A stretch of DNA of 64,000 bases from Polytrichum commune (GCA_950295325.1 OX485807.1:25455666-25519665), one strand, 5' to 3'; counted from the first letter of the stretch, positions 12,453 to 24,120 are shown. Notes: generated by a model not told the origin, from the letters alone. Translations and numbers: made by a program.

Positions 12453-13489
12453 GAAATAAGCACCCCAACTGCCATGGTACTGTGGGTAAAAGGACAAAGG
12501 GGGGGGGGGTGTAAGTGCATGGTAAGTTGGTAACATGAGCAGAGCCACCCATCTGCATGCACATGCCCCAACATGGCCTTTCTTTCTTTCTTTCTTTTTC
12601 CCTCTCTGCACTGTCAGCAGTGGATAAAATCACAGTACACATTTGCCATCTTCACTTCAGTAACTCCCCCCAAAAGTACTCTCCAAATGAAGCTCAGAGA
12701 TCTCCGCGCTTAATGAATTGTCCCGCCCAATTTATGGGCAGAGTGCGAAACGTAAGTAAAAGTTAGAAGCTCGACCACCAACAACAAATGGCCTTCCAAA
12801 ACCCGTTCACGGGGAGTCATTGCTTGCAGTAAGTAGGGTGAATGCGCTCACAACACCTACCAAGAGCGGGAAAGGAAGGGGGGGGGGGGGGGTGAAATTG
12901 TTGAAGGCTAATGGAGAGCTCAAACGCTTCGTCTTTCAGCCGATCGTGGTCAGAGATCCTGAATTATTCTAGTTGATTGAAGTTGGGATGAATCAACCTA
13001 TAAACGGTTGATTTGTATTATTATTCATTTGGTGCTCACTCCATTTCAAAATGATTGTCCATGTTCCTAACTTTGGCGAGATTAAGGCATGCTGACCATT
13101 AACCAAGTAGTTGTAAGTATGAATCTTAAAACAAATGAAAACAACAACAACTCCAAACCCCCCCCCCCCTCTGAAGTTGCGGTGTCAAAAGACTTCTTGG
13201 TAATGAAGGTTTGGCGCGAAAATATTTGACTTTGAGCCTCAAATTTCTAGCCGGTCAAATAAACCGGATAATCATTTTGGGACAAATTTTTTTGGAAGGT
13301 AGGACAATCATTTTGGGACAAAGGGAGTAGGTGTTAGGTAACCAACAACTATCATCCTCGTATATAGAATAATGTCGACTTCAACGCAAAACCATGGCTA
13401 GGGATTCGTGGTTTCTATGTAAACTCATTCATTGCAAAGGTGAAATTGTAATGCATTATCTAACGGCATTTATAATTTATTTTTCTTTA
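12453..13489. other. intergenic DNA with three long C/G runs
   Basis: No gene seen. G runs at 12499-12509 and 12878-12892 and a C run at 13158-13169. At about 13391 it carries GGCTAGGGATTCGTGG, a lone copy of the terminal motif of the MITE at 9610-9855. Confidence 0.55.
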
Positions 13490-13660
13490 TAGCTCAAGAA
13501 TGTCTTTCTCTTGTGCACTAAAATGTAAACAAATCATACTTGTCAATAACATGCTCAAGAACATCTTTCTCCTACATACTAAAATGTAAACACATCACAC
13601 GTGCCATTAGTATGCTCAAGAATGTATTCCCCTTGCATTCTAAAACACAAGAGTACCATC
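13490..13660 (-). repeat. about 62-bp tandem units (family P)
   Basis: Three diverged units, each running ATGCTCAAGAA-TGTCTTTCTC then ACTAAAATGTAAACA, starting near 13490, 13552 and 13613. The reverse complement appears singly within 15385-15440 and twice at 63010-63120, where it is part of a longer repeat. Confidence 0.7.
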
Positions 13661-14234
13661 TCAAGTATCCTAACGTGCTATCCTAAATGTCATAATGTGA
13701 ATATTTTTAAACTTCAAATGTGTATTGGATTGGACACATGGCATCCTATTTGTCCAATCCATATGGTAAAAGGACTTTTTACTTTGACGATGAATTGAAT
13801 ATTCATATGACCTTCAAAATTTATGGGAATTTGGCCTCGTTTAAACTTTACTAATCATCTTGTAACTACTTAATCGCATCTTTCATATCCTAGATGAAGT
13901 GGATGGAAAGCTAAAAGTGCCCCTTTTAGGTTGAGCTTACCTTACAATAAGGGCGACCATGGAAGCAATTCATTGGCAGCACAGTGCCATTAGTCCAACA
14001 TTGAATCATTTAGCTTTCATATAATTTGGAATTTTTTGTGAAGTCAATTCTATGGGTAAACCAACTGTAAGCTTTCAATTTGTCTGAATTAGGAGGCACC
14101 TAATCTACCTCATAATGTTTCTTAAGAATCTAGAGTGATCAAGCTCTCATTTTGTGGGGTTTCAAGGCAATGCGCTTTCAAGCATTCTTTGGTTGTCATA
14201 CATTTTCCTTCACTTCATATCATGTTATCATGAT

Positions 14235-14550
14235 ATATTCATGTTTGAGATGATCTAAATTATCGGGTGATAGTGGAGAGGTGCCCAATTCTGAATGGAG
14301 TGGTTGGCAGTTCGATTTTCGATGTGAAATCTATTCTCTACTTGATGGAAAAAAACTAGGTAGGTAGGTAGGTAGGTAGGTAGGTAGGTAGGTAGGTAGG
14401 TAGGTAGGTAGGTAGGAAGCCAAAAGCCCACCCACTACAAGGTAGACAATAAACCCCACCTTGCATCAAGAGGATTTTTGAGCAGGGTAGGGCCAATGGG
14501 CTCAAATTCACATCAGATTGCCCAACATTAATTAATTAATTATTAATGAT
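14235..14550 (+). mobile_element. tRNA-derived SINE, family D, with internal TAGG array
   Basis: The head GAGATGATC is followed by a B-box-like GGCAGTTCGATTTTCG (14305 on), then GTGAAATCTATTCTCTACTT, a TAGG array, GGAAGCCAAAAGCCCACCCA, and a tail of ATTA repeats near 14530. The same order occurs on the minus strand at 33388-33655, which has clear target duplications. Possible TSDs here are ATGATAT-type words near 14225 and 14547. Confidence 0.78.
14357..14416 (+). repeat. (TAGG)15 microsatellite
   Basis: Sixty bases of uninterrupted TAGG inside SINE D. The other SINE D copy has only a couple of units at the same point, so the array expanded after insertion. Confidence 0.97.
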
Positions 14551-15184
14551 ATTTTTTTCACACCTCCACCCCCCCCCCCCCCCTTCTCCCAAGGCAAACA
14601 ATAAAAAACACACCGCAAGGTGATGTAGCATGTCGAGTCATACATTTTCTCAACAACACAACTGCACCCTAAATCTTCAATCACTCACCCATATCGCACT
14701 ATCAAGTTATAGGTAAGGTGCTAAATCAAGGACCTTGAGAAGTTGATCGTTAAGAGTCCAAACTCACTTCCTAACTTCAAAAATTGAAGGAGGACTTATC
14801 AAAAATATAATGAGGAGTAGCCGATTGCTATAAAATGGTTATTGTGTCTTAAATATTGAGAGTATAGAGGAAAAGGACATGACCATACATGTTTGTTCCC
14901 CCTCTGATATCTCACTTTGAGCATGACCGCTTTACACTTACTAAAACTATTGAGAGCTTGAGATTGTTTCTAGCTCTCACTAGTTTGGGCTTGGGATGAA
15001 AGCATTTTCAACCCCAAATATCAAACTCCCAAAAAACACTAGTTCAAGCTCTAACTTGAGCTCTAGTGTAAAGTGAGGCTTATGGTATCTACTATCACTT
15101 AGTATACCCTTGCAACCCAGTTTTGCATTTTGCACTTGGTGATTGTGTTTTATCCTCTTGCAATTAAGGGTCAATTGAACTACA

Positions 15185-15650
15185 TTGTTTGTGGTAATTT
15201 AGTGTCACATGCACTCTTTGCAAAGGGTTACACTAGATTATCTAGAGGTCTAGAAACCTAACATGTGTGTCACATTGCTTATTGTCAATATGACACTATT
15301 TGTCAATATAAGGAACATATTGAGTTATTTTAATTTTAAAGATCATGACATAAATAGCGTAGCACATTTGAGTACTTGAAGTGATACATATGCACTTTAG
15401 TATGCACGAGAAAGATGTTATTAAGCATGCTAATGTCATGTGTTTACAATAATGGTTTACTTGTTGACCATTGTGTAACCCAGAGACAGTCCCTAGTATA
15501 CTATTGAGCATACAAATACCAAAATATTATTGAGCACATCTAGTATCATGCCTAGTATGATGTGGTTTTATAGTAATGGTCAACTTGTTGAACATTTGTG
15601 TAACCTAGGCACATGCCTCGTAAGATGTACTTAATGATACTTTAGGCCAT
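15185..15650 (+). repeat. family P interspersed repeat, copy 1
   Basis: Aligns with 62820-63345 in the same orientation. Shared blocks in order: ATTTAGTGTCA, CTAGAGGTCT, TTTAGTATGCA, GAGCATG/AAGCATGCTAATG, GACCATTGTGTAAC, ATTATTGAGCA and GTAACCTA. It has diverged strongly, with no recognisable coding region or ends. Confidence 0.65.
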
Positions 15651-16630
15651 TGGCACTCCTGGGGATGGATTCTTCATACCACATATGAACTATTTTGAGT
15701 GGAAGAAGGGATATTACTTGAGGCATTAGTGTACATAATATACATAAGGGAGAAGTATTATTTCTCACTAGTATGTACACTTTGAAAAGGCTATTAAGAA
15801 TGTCAAAGTAAAGGTAGATATACAAAAGGGGCCCTAGGGTTTAGAGAAATTTTGGACAATAAATGTGTTGGTTTCATCCAGTTCAAGTTTTCTTTCATTG
15901 TTGTCATATGGCAATAGTCCTCAATGACTACCTTGTCCATTCTCGTTGAGATTTGTATTTGGGTTCTAGGGTTTTACAAACTAGAAGTTCTTGGAGCACT
16001 CATTGGCTCACTTAAGTTTTTCTCTATGGATTGTGGCTAAGTTATTGTGCTCTTGTCTTTGTTTGCTTGATGCAATTGTTGAGTTACATGCTATGGATGA
16101 AAAAATGTTCAATGACTTTCTCATTAGAAGTGAAAGTGGATTTTATATGAATAAATGCTTATTTAATTTGAGATTTATGTTTTGTTTGTGGAGTGGAGGC
16201 ATTTATTACAATACATTGAATAGCTTAATATAAATATACAAGTCCATATTCTAGCATGCCATTAGTACGTATACATTTATTTTTATCTCTAGCAACTTCT
16301 CATATACATGGGGTTTAATTTCAATGCAACCCATGCATGTCATTTAGATTTCCAATGACGAGTCCACCCCCCGGGGTGGCACTAAACAACATTTGTCAAC
16401 TAGATATACATGTACTCTAGACTCTGTAATATCAACCTCGTTAATGTCACTCCTTCTGTTATATCCGAAAACCCTAGGGAATGGATGTTATTAGTTTAAA
16501 TCTCACTCCTTATTGTCATATTTCCCTCCTCTATATCATAAGTTTTGACATTAAAATAAACCACATAAGAATCCAAACCACATGCTCGCACGCATCACAT
16601 TGACATCATTGTAATACTATTCCAAAGCTT
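15651..16630. other. intergenic AT-rich DNA
   Basis: No supported gene or bounded element. Near 16335 the words CATGCATGTCATTTAG and GAGTCCACCCCCCGG resemble 34967-35000, a short shared repeat of unknown class. Confidence 0.45.
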
Positions 16631-16854
16631 TTATGTTGGATAAAAGGAAGGTACCCTTACATGCAATAACTCCCTCTCGCTATTAATTTGGACTAGACCA
16701 ACTTGAACTAGAATAATTTGGGGTCTTTAAAGTGAATTCCAATCACGAATACAATAAACAAAATAACCTCCAAGTTGCAACCTATCTTAGAACCTTTACG
16801 TTGTACGAAAGTGAGGTACGCTCTTATGCAATAATTCCCTCTTGCTAGAGAATG
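16631..16854 (+). repeat. two right-hand ends of family K elements
   Basis: TTATGTTGGATAAAAGGAAG to ATAACTCCCTCTCGC (16631-16678) and TTACGTTGTACGAAAGTGAG to AATAATTCCCTCTTGC (16797-16852) both match the right terminus of K elements such as 58903-59143. Between them lies the K internal word AATAATTTGGGGTCTTTAAA. Confidence 0.6.
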
Positions 16855-16979
16855 TGTTGTGGAATGTAATGTTCCATATGTGCTCAGGTAGACGAGTCTT
16901 CAATGGCTCATTTTCTTTATCGGACCCCTAAAATTGATTGGTACGTGGTTCAATGAGGATCAAAGAGCACTCAGCATAA

Positions 16980-17235
16980 AGACACGTGTTTAAAAGAGAT
17001 TGGACCACGTCTTCAAACATCAATAACCACTCTACACTCAATAGTGAACACGATCGGGAGGACGTATGCATCCAGTCAAGAAATCAACTTCCGATAATCA
17101 TAACTAAATCAAGGGAGGTCCGATTTTCAATCTGGTTGTTGCAGATGTTTCGTTGCGGGGTTTGCTAATGCAACACAAGTGTTGTGTAGCTCTAATTGGT
17201 AGAAGTTGGGGAACATGAAAACCAAACCAAATAGC
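16980..17235 (+). repeat. family S repeat, copy 1
   Basis: Matches 31465-31745 (same strand) and 41195-41420 (opposite strand). Shared words: GATTGGACCACGTCTTCAAA, CACTCAATAGTGAACAC, GGGAGGACGTA, TTTGCTAATGCAACACAAG and GAAGTTGGGGAACATGAAAA. No inverted ends recognised; class unknown. Confidence 0.7.
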
Positions 17236-17572
17236 ACCCATGTACCTCAAAGTAAATGAATTGGAATGGAGTTGGAAAATAATGAGAACTCAATGGGGGC
17301 CCTTGCTAAACGATAGAAGTGTATCTTGGGGCTCTTCTTGCATGCTACAAGTGTGATTCGGTTCCGTGGTACCCTTGCCAACCTGCAGAGGAAATACCAG
17401 AATTCTCAGGCGGCCACTTTTGTCCTTTTCGACGCTGCTTTAACATACCACACCATCCACAAAGCCACAACCATACAATTCCAAGCATTAAGTTACTAAC
17501 CCCTCCACAATTCCCTTCTCTCTAGTACACTCCCAGTGTTCCGACTAAGCCCAGTGAAAGAGGTAAAGGAGA

Positions 17573-17812
17573 CACGAGAGGGGGAATTACTATCACATTC
17601 AAATGTACCTCTCATTCATCCAACACAAAAGAGTTCCAAACTAGTATGAAGCTCGGATGTTCGCACTTTTGGTCGATTTGGCATCGTAATCAGTTCTAAA
17701 GGTCTCAAGTTAGTGTATCTCAAGTCATTTTGAGATGAATCGGTCACAAGTCTATAGGGAGTCGAGTTTTTACGTTGGATGGATGATGGTACGTTTCATA
17801 ACGTTACTCAGT
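17573..17812 (+). mobile_element. family K foldback MITE (decayed)
   Basis: The left end GAGGGGGAATTACTATCACA then GTACCTCTCATTCATCCAAC and the right end TTACGTTGGATGGATGATGG are the inverted termini of K, with a decayed right tip. The unit is about 240 bp with no ORF. Confidence 0.6.
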
Positions 17813-18722
17813 GTGCAGCTCTCGTTCCGTGGACCCTTAGAATAGGACGGTGGGATGCTTGAAAAGTTCTGCAGGGAGACTTGGATTTAGACCGGACTCC
17901 CAACATCTTATTGTTATTATCTGAGGGTTCATGTCGTTGAATGATGTTTTGTGCAAACTTGTGGTAGAACTAGTGTGAAGGAGGAGTCCTTTAAAATAAG
18001 GTTACTCTCTTGGAAGGTGGACTCTTCATCGGAAACCTAAATCATATGTGTGGGTCACTACCAGATTAAACCTCCTATATACTAGCTATGTATGAAAAAT
18101 GTATAGAGATCTAAAGGTAGGCCAGGAGATGGACTTGTGAACTTACACTACGCTTTTCAATTTAATGTGATAAATGCCTCCACTATATTTACAAGACGTA
18201 AATCGTAAATATAAACTTGTATTTTTTTGTACATATATAATTCACTTTCATTTTCCAATGAGAAAATGATTGACAACTTTTCATCCATTGGATGTAACTC
18301 AAAGATTGCTTCAAACAAACAAGGACAACATCACAATAACCTAGCCACAGTTTGGAGGGTAAAACTCAAGGAAGCCAATGAGCACTCTAAGAACCTCCAT
18401 TTTTGTAAAAATCTAGAACCCGGATGCAATCCTCAACAAGAATGGACATGATAGTCATTGGGGATTATTACCATATGACAATGATGGATGAAGACATAAA
18501 GTGAATGACACTAACACCTCTCTAAACCTTGCCCCCCCCCCCATTTGTATGCCTACCTTTTCTGCAAATTTCTAAACAGTTTTTTCAATGTACACACATA
18601 GAAAAATTATACCTCTCCCTTATGTATACTACAATGGTGATGGCCCGCACCAGACATTGGTTTAATGACTATATCATTCAACAAAAATATATTGAAATTT
18701 CAAAAGAAAAAAAATGGACTAC
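17813..18722. other. intergenic DNA
   Basis: Nothing recognised apart from an 11-C run at 18532-18542. Confidence 0.5.
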
Positions 18723-19070
18723 TCATTTTACATTACTGATTGTCAATGACACTTGTGTCTCTTCTTGAGAATAAAGCTCTTGTGAAGACAATTCTAAAAA
18801 CACTCCAATCTCGTTATTCTTCATGTTGATTGTGTTAGGTTGATCCACGAACCTCACAAACCTCACTTGACCCTTCCAAGTGACATAGGCCCCCTCAAAA
18901 TGGATAGTGGTGATCATTAACATTTTGTCTTCAACAACTAATGAGTTGTGTTTGCAATCCTTAGAAATAAAATCAGTGTTCTTGTTAAAGTACATAGTGC
19001 CCACCTTGAAGAAAAGTTGGTGTTGGAATTGGGTGCTTCTACCATATGTGTTGTGAACCCTTCCCCTCAA
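18723..19070 (-). CDS. unidentified 115-codon open frame, possibly an old exon
   Basis: An uninterrupted minus-strand frame with balanced amino-acid use and no low-complexity stretch, unlike most other frames here. It includes HQLFFKVGTMYFNKNTDF and FEGAYVTWKGQVRFVRFV, giving alternating hydrophobic residues that could form beta strands. I do not recognise the family. It begins at a TTG in an open frame whose nearest upstream stop is about 50 bases away, so it may be an exon or a transposon-borne fragment rather than a complete gene. It lies alone among repeats. Confidence 0.3.
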   Translation of the reverse strand: MRGRVHNTYGRSTQFQHQLFFKVGTMYFNKNTDFISKDCKHNSLVVEDKMLMITTIHFEGAYVTWKGQVRFVRFVDQPNTINMKNNEIGVFLELSSQELYSQEETQVSLTISNVK

Positions 19071-20754
19071 AACATTGTGATGCGTTGGAATACTATTAGG
19101 CTACACCGTTCATGGTATTTAGTGTCACTTATTACTTGAAGTCACACAATACTACAACTTTTCACTAAGAAGGTAATTTTTAACCAAGTAAAAGTCATTT
19201 ATGTTATATATTGTTCATACAACCTATTTAATCTTTCTTGTAGATACACATCAACTTTCAACTTTCAAAAAATACCGCACAATGATCCTATATATAAGAA
19301 ACACTCTTACTAGGAGCACAAACATAAGGCCCTACACCTCTTGTTAAGAGCGAATCCACAATTTCTGGGAAAACTCAAAGAAAATGACATCTCAACCCTC
19401 CCAATTACGCCACAAAAATCATTGGATCATTGCACAAAAATGTACACTCCATGTGGAACTACTAGTGAGTATTTTTTTTGAGCTAAACATTCATCTTCCA
19501 ATTGCTTTTCCCCGAAAAGGAGGTATGGGCCAAAAGATTCAGAAAATCATAAGGCATGATATATTCATAGTTTAAACGTGAGCTTCAAAAATGGGTTGTA
19601 AATGATCTATGTGAACCAATCACCAAGGTGTTTAACTTTGTAGCTAGAGAGGATTTCCAACCTCATGAACCATCACCATTATTCAAATGATATTGAAATC
19701 CAACGGAAGGTATTGCTTGAGGAACAATAGGACCATTATCTTAGGCATGATAATTGGCAAACTTTAGGGCTCTTCTTTAGGGCTTTGCTTTAGAAAAATT
19801 ATTAAGTTAGTATGTGGAATTGAAAGGTGCCATAGCTAATGGGCAAACGGGTTTCATGGAAGTCAATCCACTTTGGACCACATCCTCACATTATTCATTT
19901 TAATGGACCAAAACATATTTGTCAGTTGATGTCTCTAACCTTGTTTTGTCGCTTTTCACACAGTCCCCCGTGACGAATTTTGGGAGCACCTCCAATCCTT
20001 ACTTGTCCCACTTCATTTACAACAAGCTCTAAAAGACATACATACCACATTTTTGGCCAAAAAAAAAAACAAATTAATGTTGATACACACGATGGAGTCA
20101 TGTTCATCATTGGTGTAGGCAAAGGTGCCCCATTTCTCCCACACTAAACATCAATTGTACATTGATGAACTTGAGATGTATTTGGACGACATCAACAAGA
20201 ATTTTTCCCTATCTATTCAACATAGTGGTTACTACTCTCCTTTATAATGATGATTGTATCATACTCTTCAAATCCAGAGCATGATTGGTAAACTAGAACT
20301 AACTCATGAACACAAATACCTTGAGGTCGAGAGGGGGAATTCTCGCAATCTTTGGCATGCCTAATAAATGTTAGGAAGATATGAACATTTATTTTTGATA
20401 AACTCAAAAGGAGCATTAACCCAAAGCAATGTAAAGAAAAGGATGGAAAGCAAGAACCTCGACCTTTGGTGCTTTTGTGTGGGAGCTTCGTTATGATGGT
20501 TGGACGCCCTACCAAGCTGCGAATGACTCAAGAGCCTGCACATTTGGAGCAGACACTCGAGAGTGAGCTTGTGCAAAGTGAGCTAAAGAAACAGCAAGTC
20601 AATGAAACAACAGCAGCATTCATCACTCGTGGCCCAGAATGTGGACTCTTGGTTTCTAGCAAGAGCATCCCCTTTTTGTGACACAGAATCTCACCTCATC
20701 ACAGTGAGCACTTGATGCTGCCTCCTAATTGCAGAGCCCACTCTCGACAAAGAT
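19071..20754. other. intergenic DNA
   Basis: No supported gene. Near 19103 the words CCGTTCATGGTATTTAGTGT resemble 62828 (CCGGTTATGGTATTTAGTGT), a short dispersed repeat. The open frames at 20213-20681 overlap on both strands and resemble no family. Confidence 0.45.
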
Positions 20755-20760
20755 TACCTA

Positions 20761-22351
20761 AGTACAGTTACAAACAAAACTGAGTACATTGTGCACAAAC
20801 TCAACTTCGGCTCCCATTGTCAGCCGATTCAAATCAGAAAACAAAGTGATCAAAGCAAGAGTCCAAGTTATCAATTGCATGAATGTGAAACCAAAAAGTA
20901 TGAAGGGTTTAGGGTTTCTAAAATAGGAAATGTCGAAGGGGTTAGGGTTACAGTACTCGCTTTGGTTTGCCGCCACTCTTCCAACATCGACATCTATGTG
21001 TGCATTGTGTAGTTGAGAACGTTGTGAGATTTCTTGTGCATTGTGTAGCCTTGGTTCCATAGTGCGTGAGGTGCCATTTGTAGAATTGTTCGTAGTTGTA
21101 TGCCTCCGTTGTCTCAAGAATAGAAGCATCAAGCTTTGGTGCAGCTTAGAAGCGGCATTTCTACTTGCAAAAGTGTTGCTTTAGTGGGCATGAGCCAACT
21201 TTTTGTAGTGCATATGAGGATGGATGTATGGGGCAAGATTGAGAGACAAGAAGGAGGGCGTCCAAAGCTTCTTGCAAACCGAGAGAAGGGGCATTGTGTC
21301 AATTTTGTTACCGAAGGTCGACTTGAAATTAATTATGCCACATCATAACAACTTCGATGTGAAACATGTAAATTGTTGTCTGACATCACTCTGAGGCATG
21401 CTTTGAGAGAGGTTGGATTGGGTGCACGAGTGCAGCAAAGGAAGTCGTTTTTTAGTCGTATACATGTTCTCGCACGCTTGAGGTTTGCTCAAAGGTATGA
21501 GAATTAGACCATTGTTGATTGGAAATGCATGATTTTCACTGACGAGACAAAGATAAATAGGTTTAATTTAGATGGTAGGTCTTGGTGTTGGGTTGGAGAT
21601 GGAAAACGCGTTGGAGCTTAACATGTCCATCAAACTATGAAGCATGATGATGGGTCGGTGATGATTTGGGGATGCATGACGACATTTGGGCCGGGAGCAT
21701 GGTATAGAATTGAAGTTAGGATGGATAAACATTTGTACAAATTTATTTTAGAAAATTTCTTGTGGTCCACTATACATAATTACAATCTAGATCCAAGTAG
21801 GTTAGTCTTCCAACATGATAATGATCACATGCACACAAGCAAGATCGTGCAAGAATGGTTGGCATCACAACCATTTCAACTCCTTCAATGGCCTACACAA
21901 TCTCCGGATTTGAATCCCATTGAACATTTTTGGGCACTTCTCAAACGGCGCTTGAACGAATTTACGGCGCCTCCAAGAGGTATCCAAGAATTGTAGGAGC
22001 GTGTGTGTTTAGTGTACTCCAATTTCAATGAACAAGATTGTATGGCGCTTTATGAGAGCATGCCACAAAGAATTAATGTTGTGTTGAAGAGTAGGGGTTA
22101 CTAGACCAATTACTAAAGATTTTGTAGGCAACTTGAACAAAACTGAGTATTTGTAGATAGTTTCTCATTTGGCTTTGTAGCATACTTTCTTACTATCAAT
22201 GAAATGTGAAATTTTGCATACATGTGCACAAGTTTGTGCAGTATCATATCCAATTTTCAAATATGAAAAAGAGCCTCTGAATTGTTCGTGGTTGTCTGTT
22301 GAAGATGAGTATGTTCCGAGTGTACTCAATTTTGTTCATAATTGTAGCTAC
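20761..22351 (+). mobile_element. Tc1-like DNA transposon (about 1.6 kb), inactive
   Basis: The left end AGTACAGTTAC-AAACAAAAC-TGAGTACA and the reverse complement of the right end, AGTAGCTACAATTATG-AACAAAATTGAGTACA, form imperfect inverted repeats of about 30 bp. Both outer flanks are TA, the Tc1/mariner target. Between them lies a DD34E transposase pseudogene. The right flank is immediately followed by a separate MITE (22355-22750), so that boundary is accurate to a few bases only. Confidence 0.82.
21136..22104 (+). pseudogene. Tc1-family (DD34E) transposase pseudogene
   Basis: One frame runs through 322 codons with in-frame stops at 21346 (TAA), 21505 (TAG), 21619 (TAA) and 21994 (TAG) but no frameshift. 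The N-terminal part has the GRPR-like linker GGRPKLL between helix-turn-helix regions. Catalytic positions are preserved: IFTDET (Asp, codon 136), FQHDNDHMHTS (Asp, codon 228) and SPDLNPIEHFW (Glu, codon 263). Exactly 34 residues separate the second Asp from Glu, the Tc1 signature rather than the DD39D of typical plant mariners. An active copy would cut and paste the element at TA. The stops make this copy dead. Confidence 0.9.
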
Positions 22352-22354
22352 TTA

Positions 22355-22750
22355 GGGCCGGTTCACATGGGATCCCAAGTCCCAAATCCCACTCATGTTA
22401 GCAAGTCCCAACATGGAGAAAAAGTTCCAACTTTTGAGCCTCAAGAAACCATTAAAATATGGCTACTCACCATTAAAAGTCGGATCTTGATTACGCAACG
22501 CAAAAATATTCACGGGTTTTTGTGTTGACAGTTGGGTCTAGTTGTTTGCTCAACCCAACTCTCAACACAAGTCCCAAGCCTCGCCTCCAAAAAGTGTTGT
22601 CGTGTAGGCATCATGTCATACTTGGGACTTAAGACTTGGGATCCTGTGTGAAGTGGTTATCCCAACTTTCATGCTCTCAACGGCTAAAATTGCACAGATT
22701 GACCTCGAGTGACCTGGGACATAGGACTTGGGACCCATGTGGACTGACCC
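22355..22750 (+). mobile_element. MITE family F, copy 1 (PIF/Harbinger-like, TTA target duplication)
   Basis: The left end GGGCCGGTTCACATGGGATC and the reverse complement of the right end, GGGTCAGTCCACATGGGTCC, are inverted repeats of about 28 bp. TTA flanks both sides (22352-22354 and 22751-22753). A 3-bp TTA/TAA duplication with GGGCC-type ends is typical of Tourist-like MITEs. No ORF of its own. Confidence 0.83.
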
Positions 22751-22803
22751 TTAGCTCGCATTTAACACTTCCTATTTGCCCTCCCTCTTCACCTTTGTTC
22801 TAA

Positions 22804-23131
22804 GGACCGGTGCACATGGGGTCCCAAGTCCCACTCATGTCAGCAAGCCCCAACTTTTAAACCTCAAGAAACCAAAGTATGGTATTTCATTAAAGTCGCA
22901 TCTTGATAATCTTATGCAAAAGAATCTCGGGACTTAAAGTTGAGCATTGAGTCTAGCTTCTCACTCCACCTCCAAAAAATGTTGTCATGTACACATCCAT
23001 GTCATACTTTTAACTTAGGACTTGGGACCCCGTGTGAAGTGGTAAACCCTAACTTCCATGCTCTCAACGGCCGAGATTAAACGGATTGACATCAAGTGAC
23101 TTGGGACTTGACACCCCGTGTGAGCCGGCCA
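22804..23131 (+). mobile_element. MITE family F, copy 2 (TAA target duplication)
   Basis: Ends GGACCGGTGCACATGGGGTC and, reverse-complemented, TGGCCGGCTCACACGGGGTG, with AAGTCCC following in both. TAA lies at 22801-22803 and 23132-23134. Its interior matches copy 1 (GTCAGCAAGCCCCAACTTTT, AACTTCCATGCTCTCAACGG). Confidence 0.83.
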
Positions 23132-23454
23132 TAAACTCCCTCATATGTGTTGTCACTCAGTTTTACGGAATTCAAGCACATTGCAATCCCGCTACTAATG
23201 TCCTTGTCTTAACCACATGCATTGCCATCCCCCGTAGATTGCAGTCACTCACCGCCATTGATCTATGCCCATGTGCCCTAATTGTGGAAGAAGAAAAACA
23301 AATGCTAATGAGAATGGAAGAGAGAAGAAGGGTTTGAGTGCCTTTTGGCAAAATGCGTTCGGGGAGAGGCGAAAATGAATTGGGTCGGGGCTTGTCCATC
23401 ATTATAAACCACACTTTTGTGTCGGCCATAGTGCTTATAACTCGTGCTTGAGTA

Positions 23455-23805
23455 AATTATGGACATATTCTCAAAATCTGTACTTTTGGGTTGCTTCAAT
23501 TTTATGGGCAGAGTTGTTGATACATTTCCAATATACCCAAATTTTATAGAAGATATGTGAATTTTCAATAAAAATTTGAATGATATGATTCTTCTTCTTT
23601 GAAGGATGAAAGAAAAATGAATTTTTTGATGTGAAATCTATATAATTGAATGATAAGTAGTACAAATATTATCAAAACAACTGCTATAATATTATCATAA
23701 TAAACTTTGCATATCCTATTGAAGGATCCTATGATAAAATTTGACAAAATACACTTATGAACTTGGACTTATTTCAATTTTACTTACATATCAATTTTAT
23801 GTGTT
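23455..23805 (+). repeat. family R repeat, copy 1
   Basis: Aligns along about 350 bases with 41440-41800 in the same orientation. Shared: ATATTCTCAAAATCTG, ACTTTTGGGTTG, CAAATTTTATAGAAGATATG, ATCTATATAATTGAATGATA, ATATTATCATAAT and GAAGGATCCTA. AT-rich, no ORF, ends undefined. Confidence 0.75.
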
Positions 23806-24120
23806 TCCAACCCTAGACCCGTTTGTGATCTAGAGGGTTGGTTGGTCGCCTTCTACCTACCCAACATTCTTTCCCACCTACCCCCACCGTTAGCTCTGGT
23901 CGGCCTGGGAACAAAGTAATGGCATTGCACGCCTTAGTGACCGGAAAGTACAAATCTCGGGTTGGGCTCCTTTGGACTGGTCCAAATGGACCCCTTCCGG
24001 CCCCACTAATCAAAGTGGGAGAACATAGGACAATGTTACGATACAACCTATTTATTCTTTTTTCATTAAAAATGTTTAATTCAAAAAGGAAAAGAAAAAA
24101 CCTATAGCAAAATGTTATAA

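Noticed and set aside
12196-12642. Three overlapping minus-strand ORFs of 112-148 codons
   Set aside because: They are produced by the GT/ATGT microsatellite and are His/Tyr/Ile-rich in all three frames.
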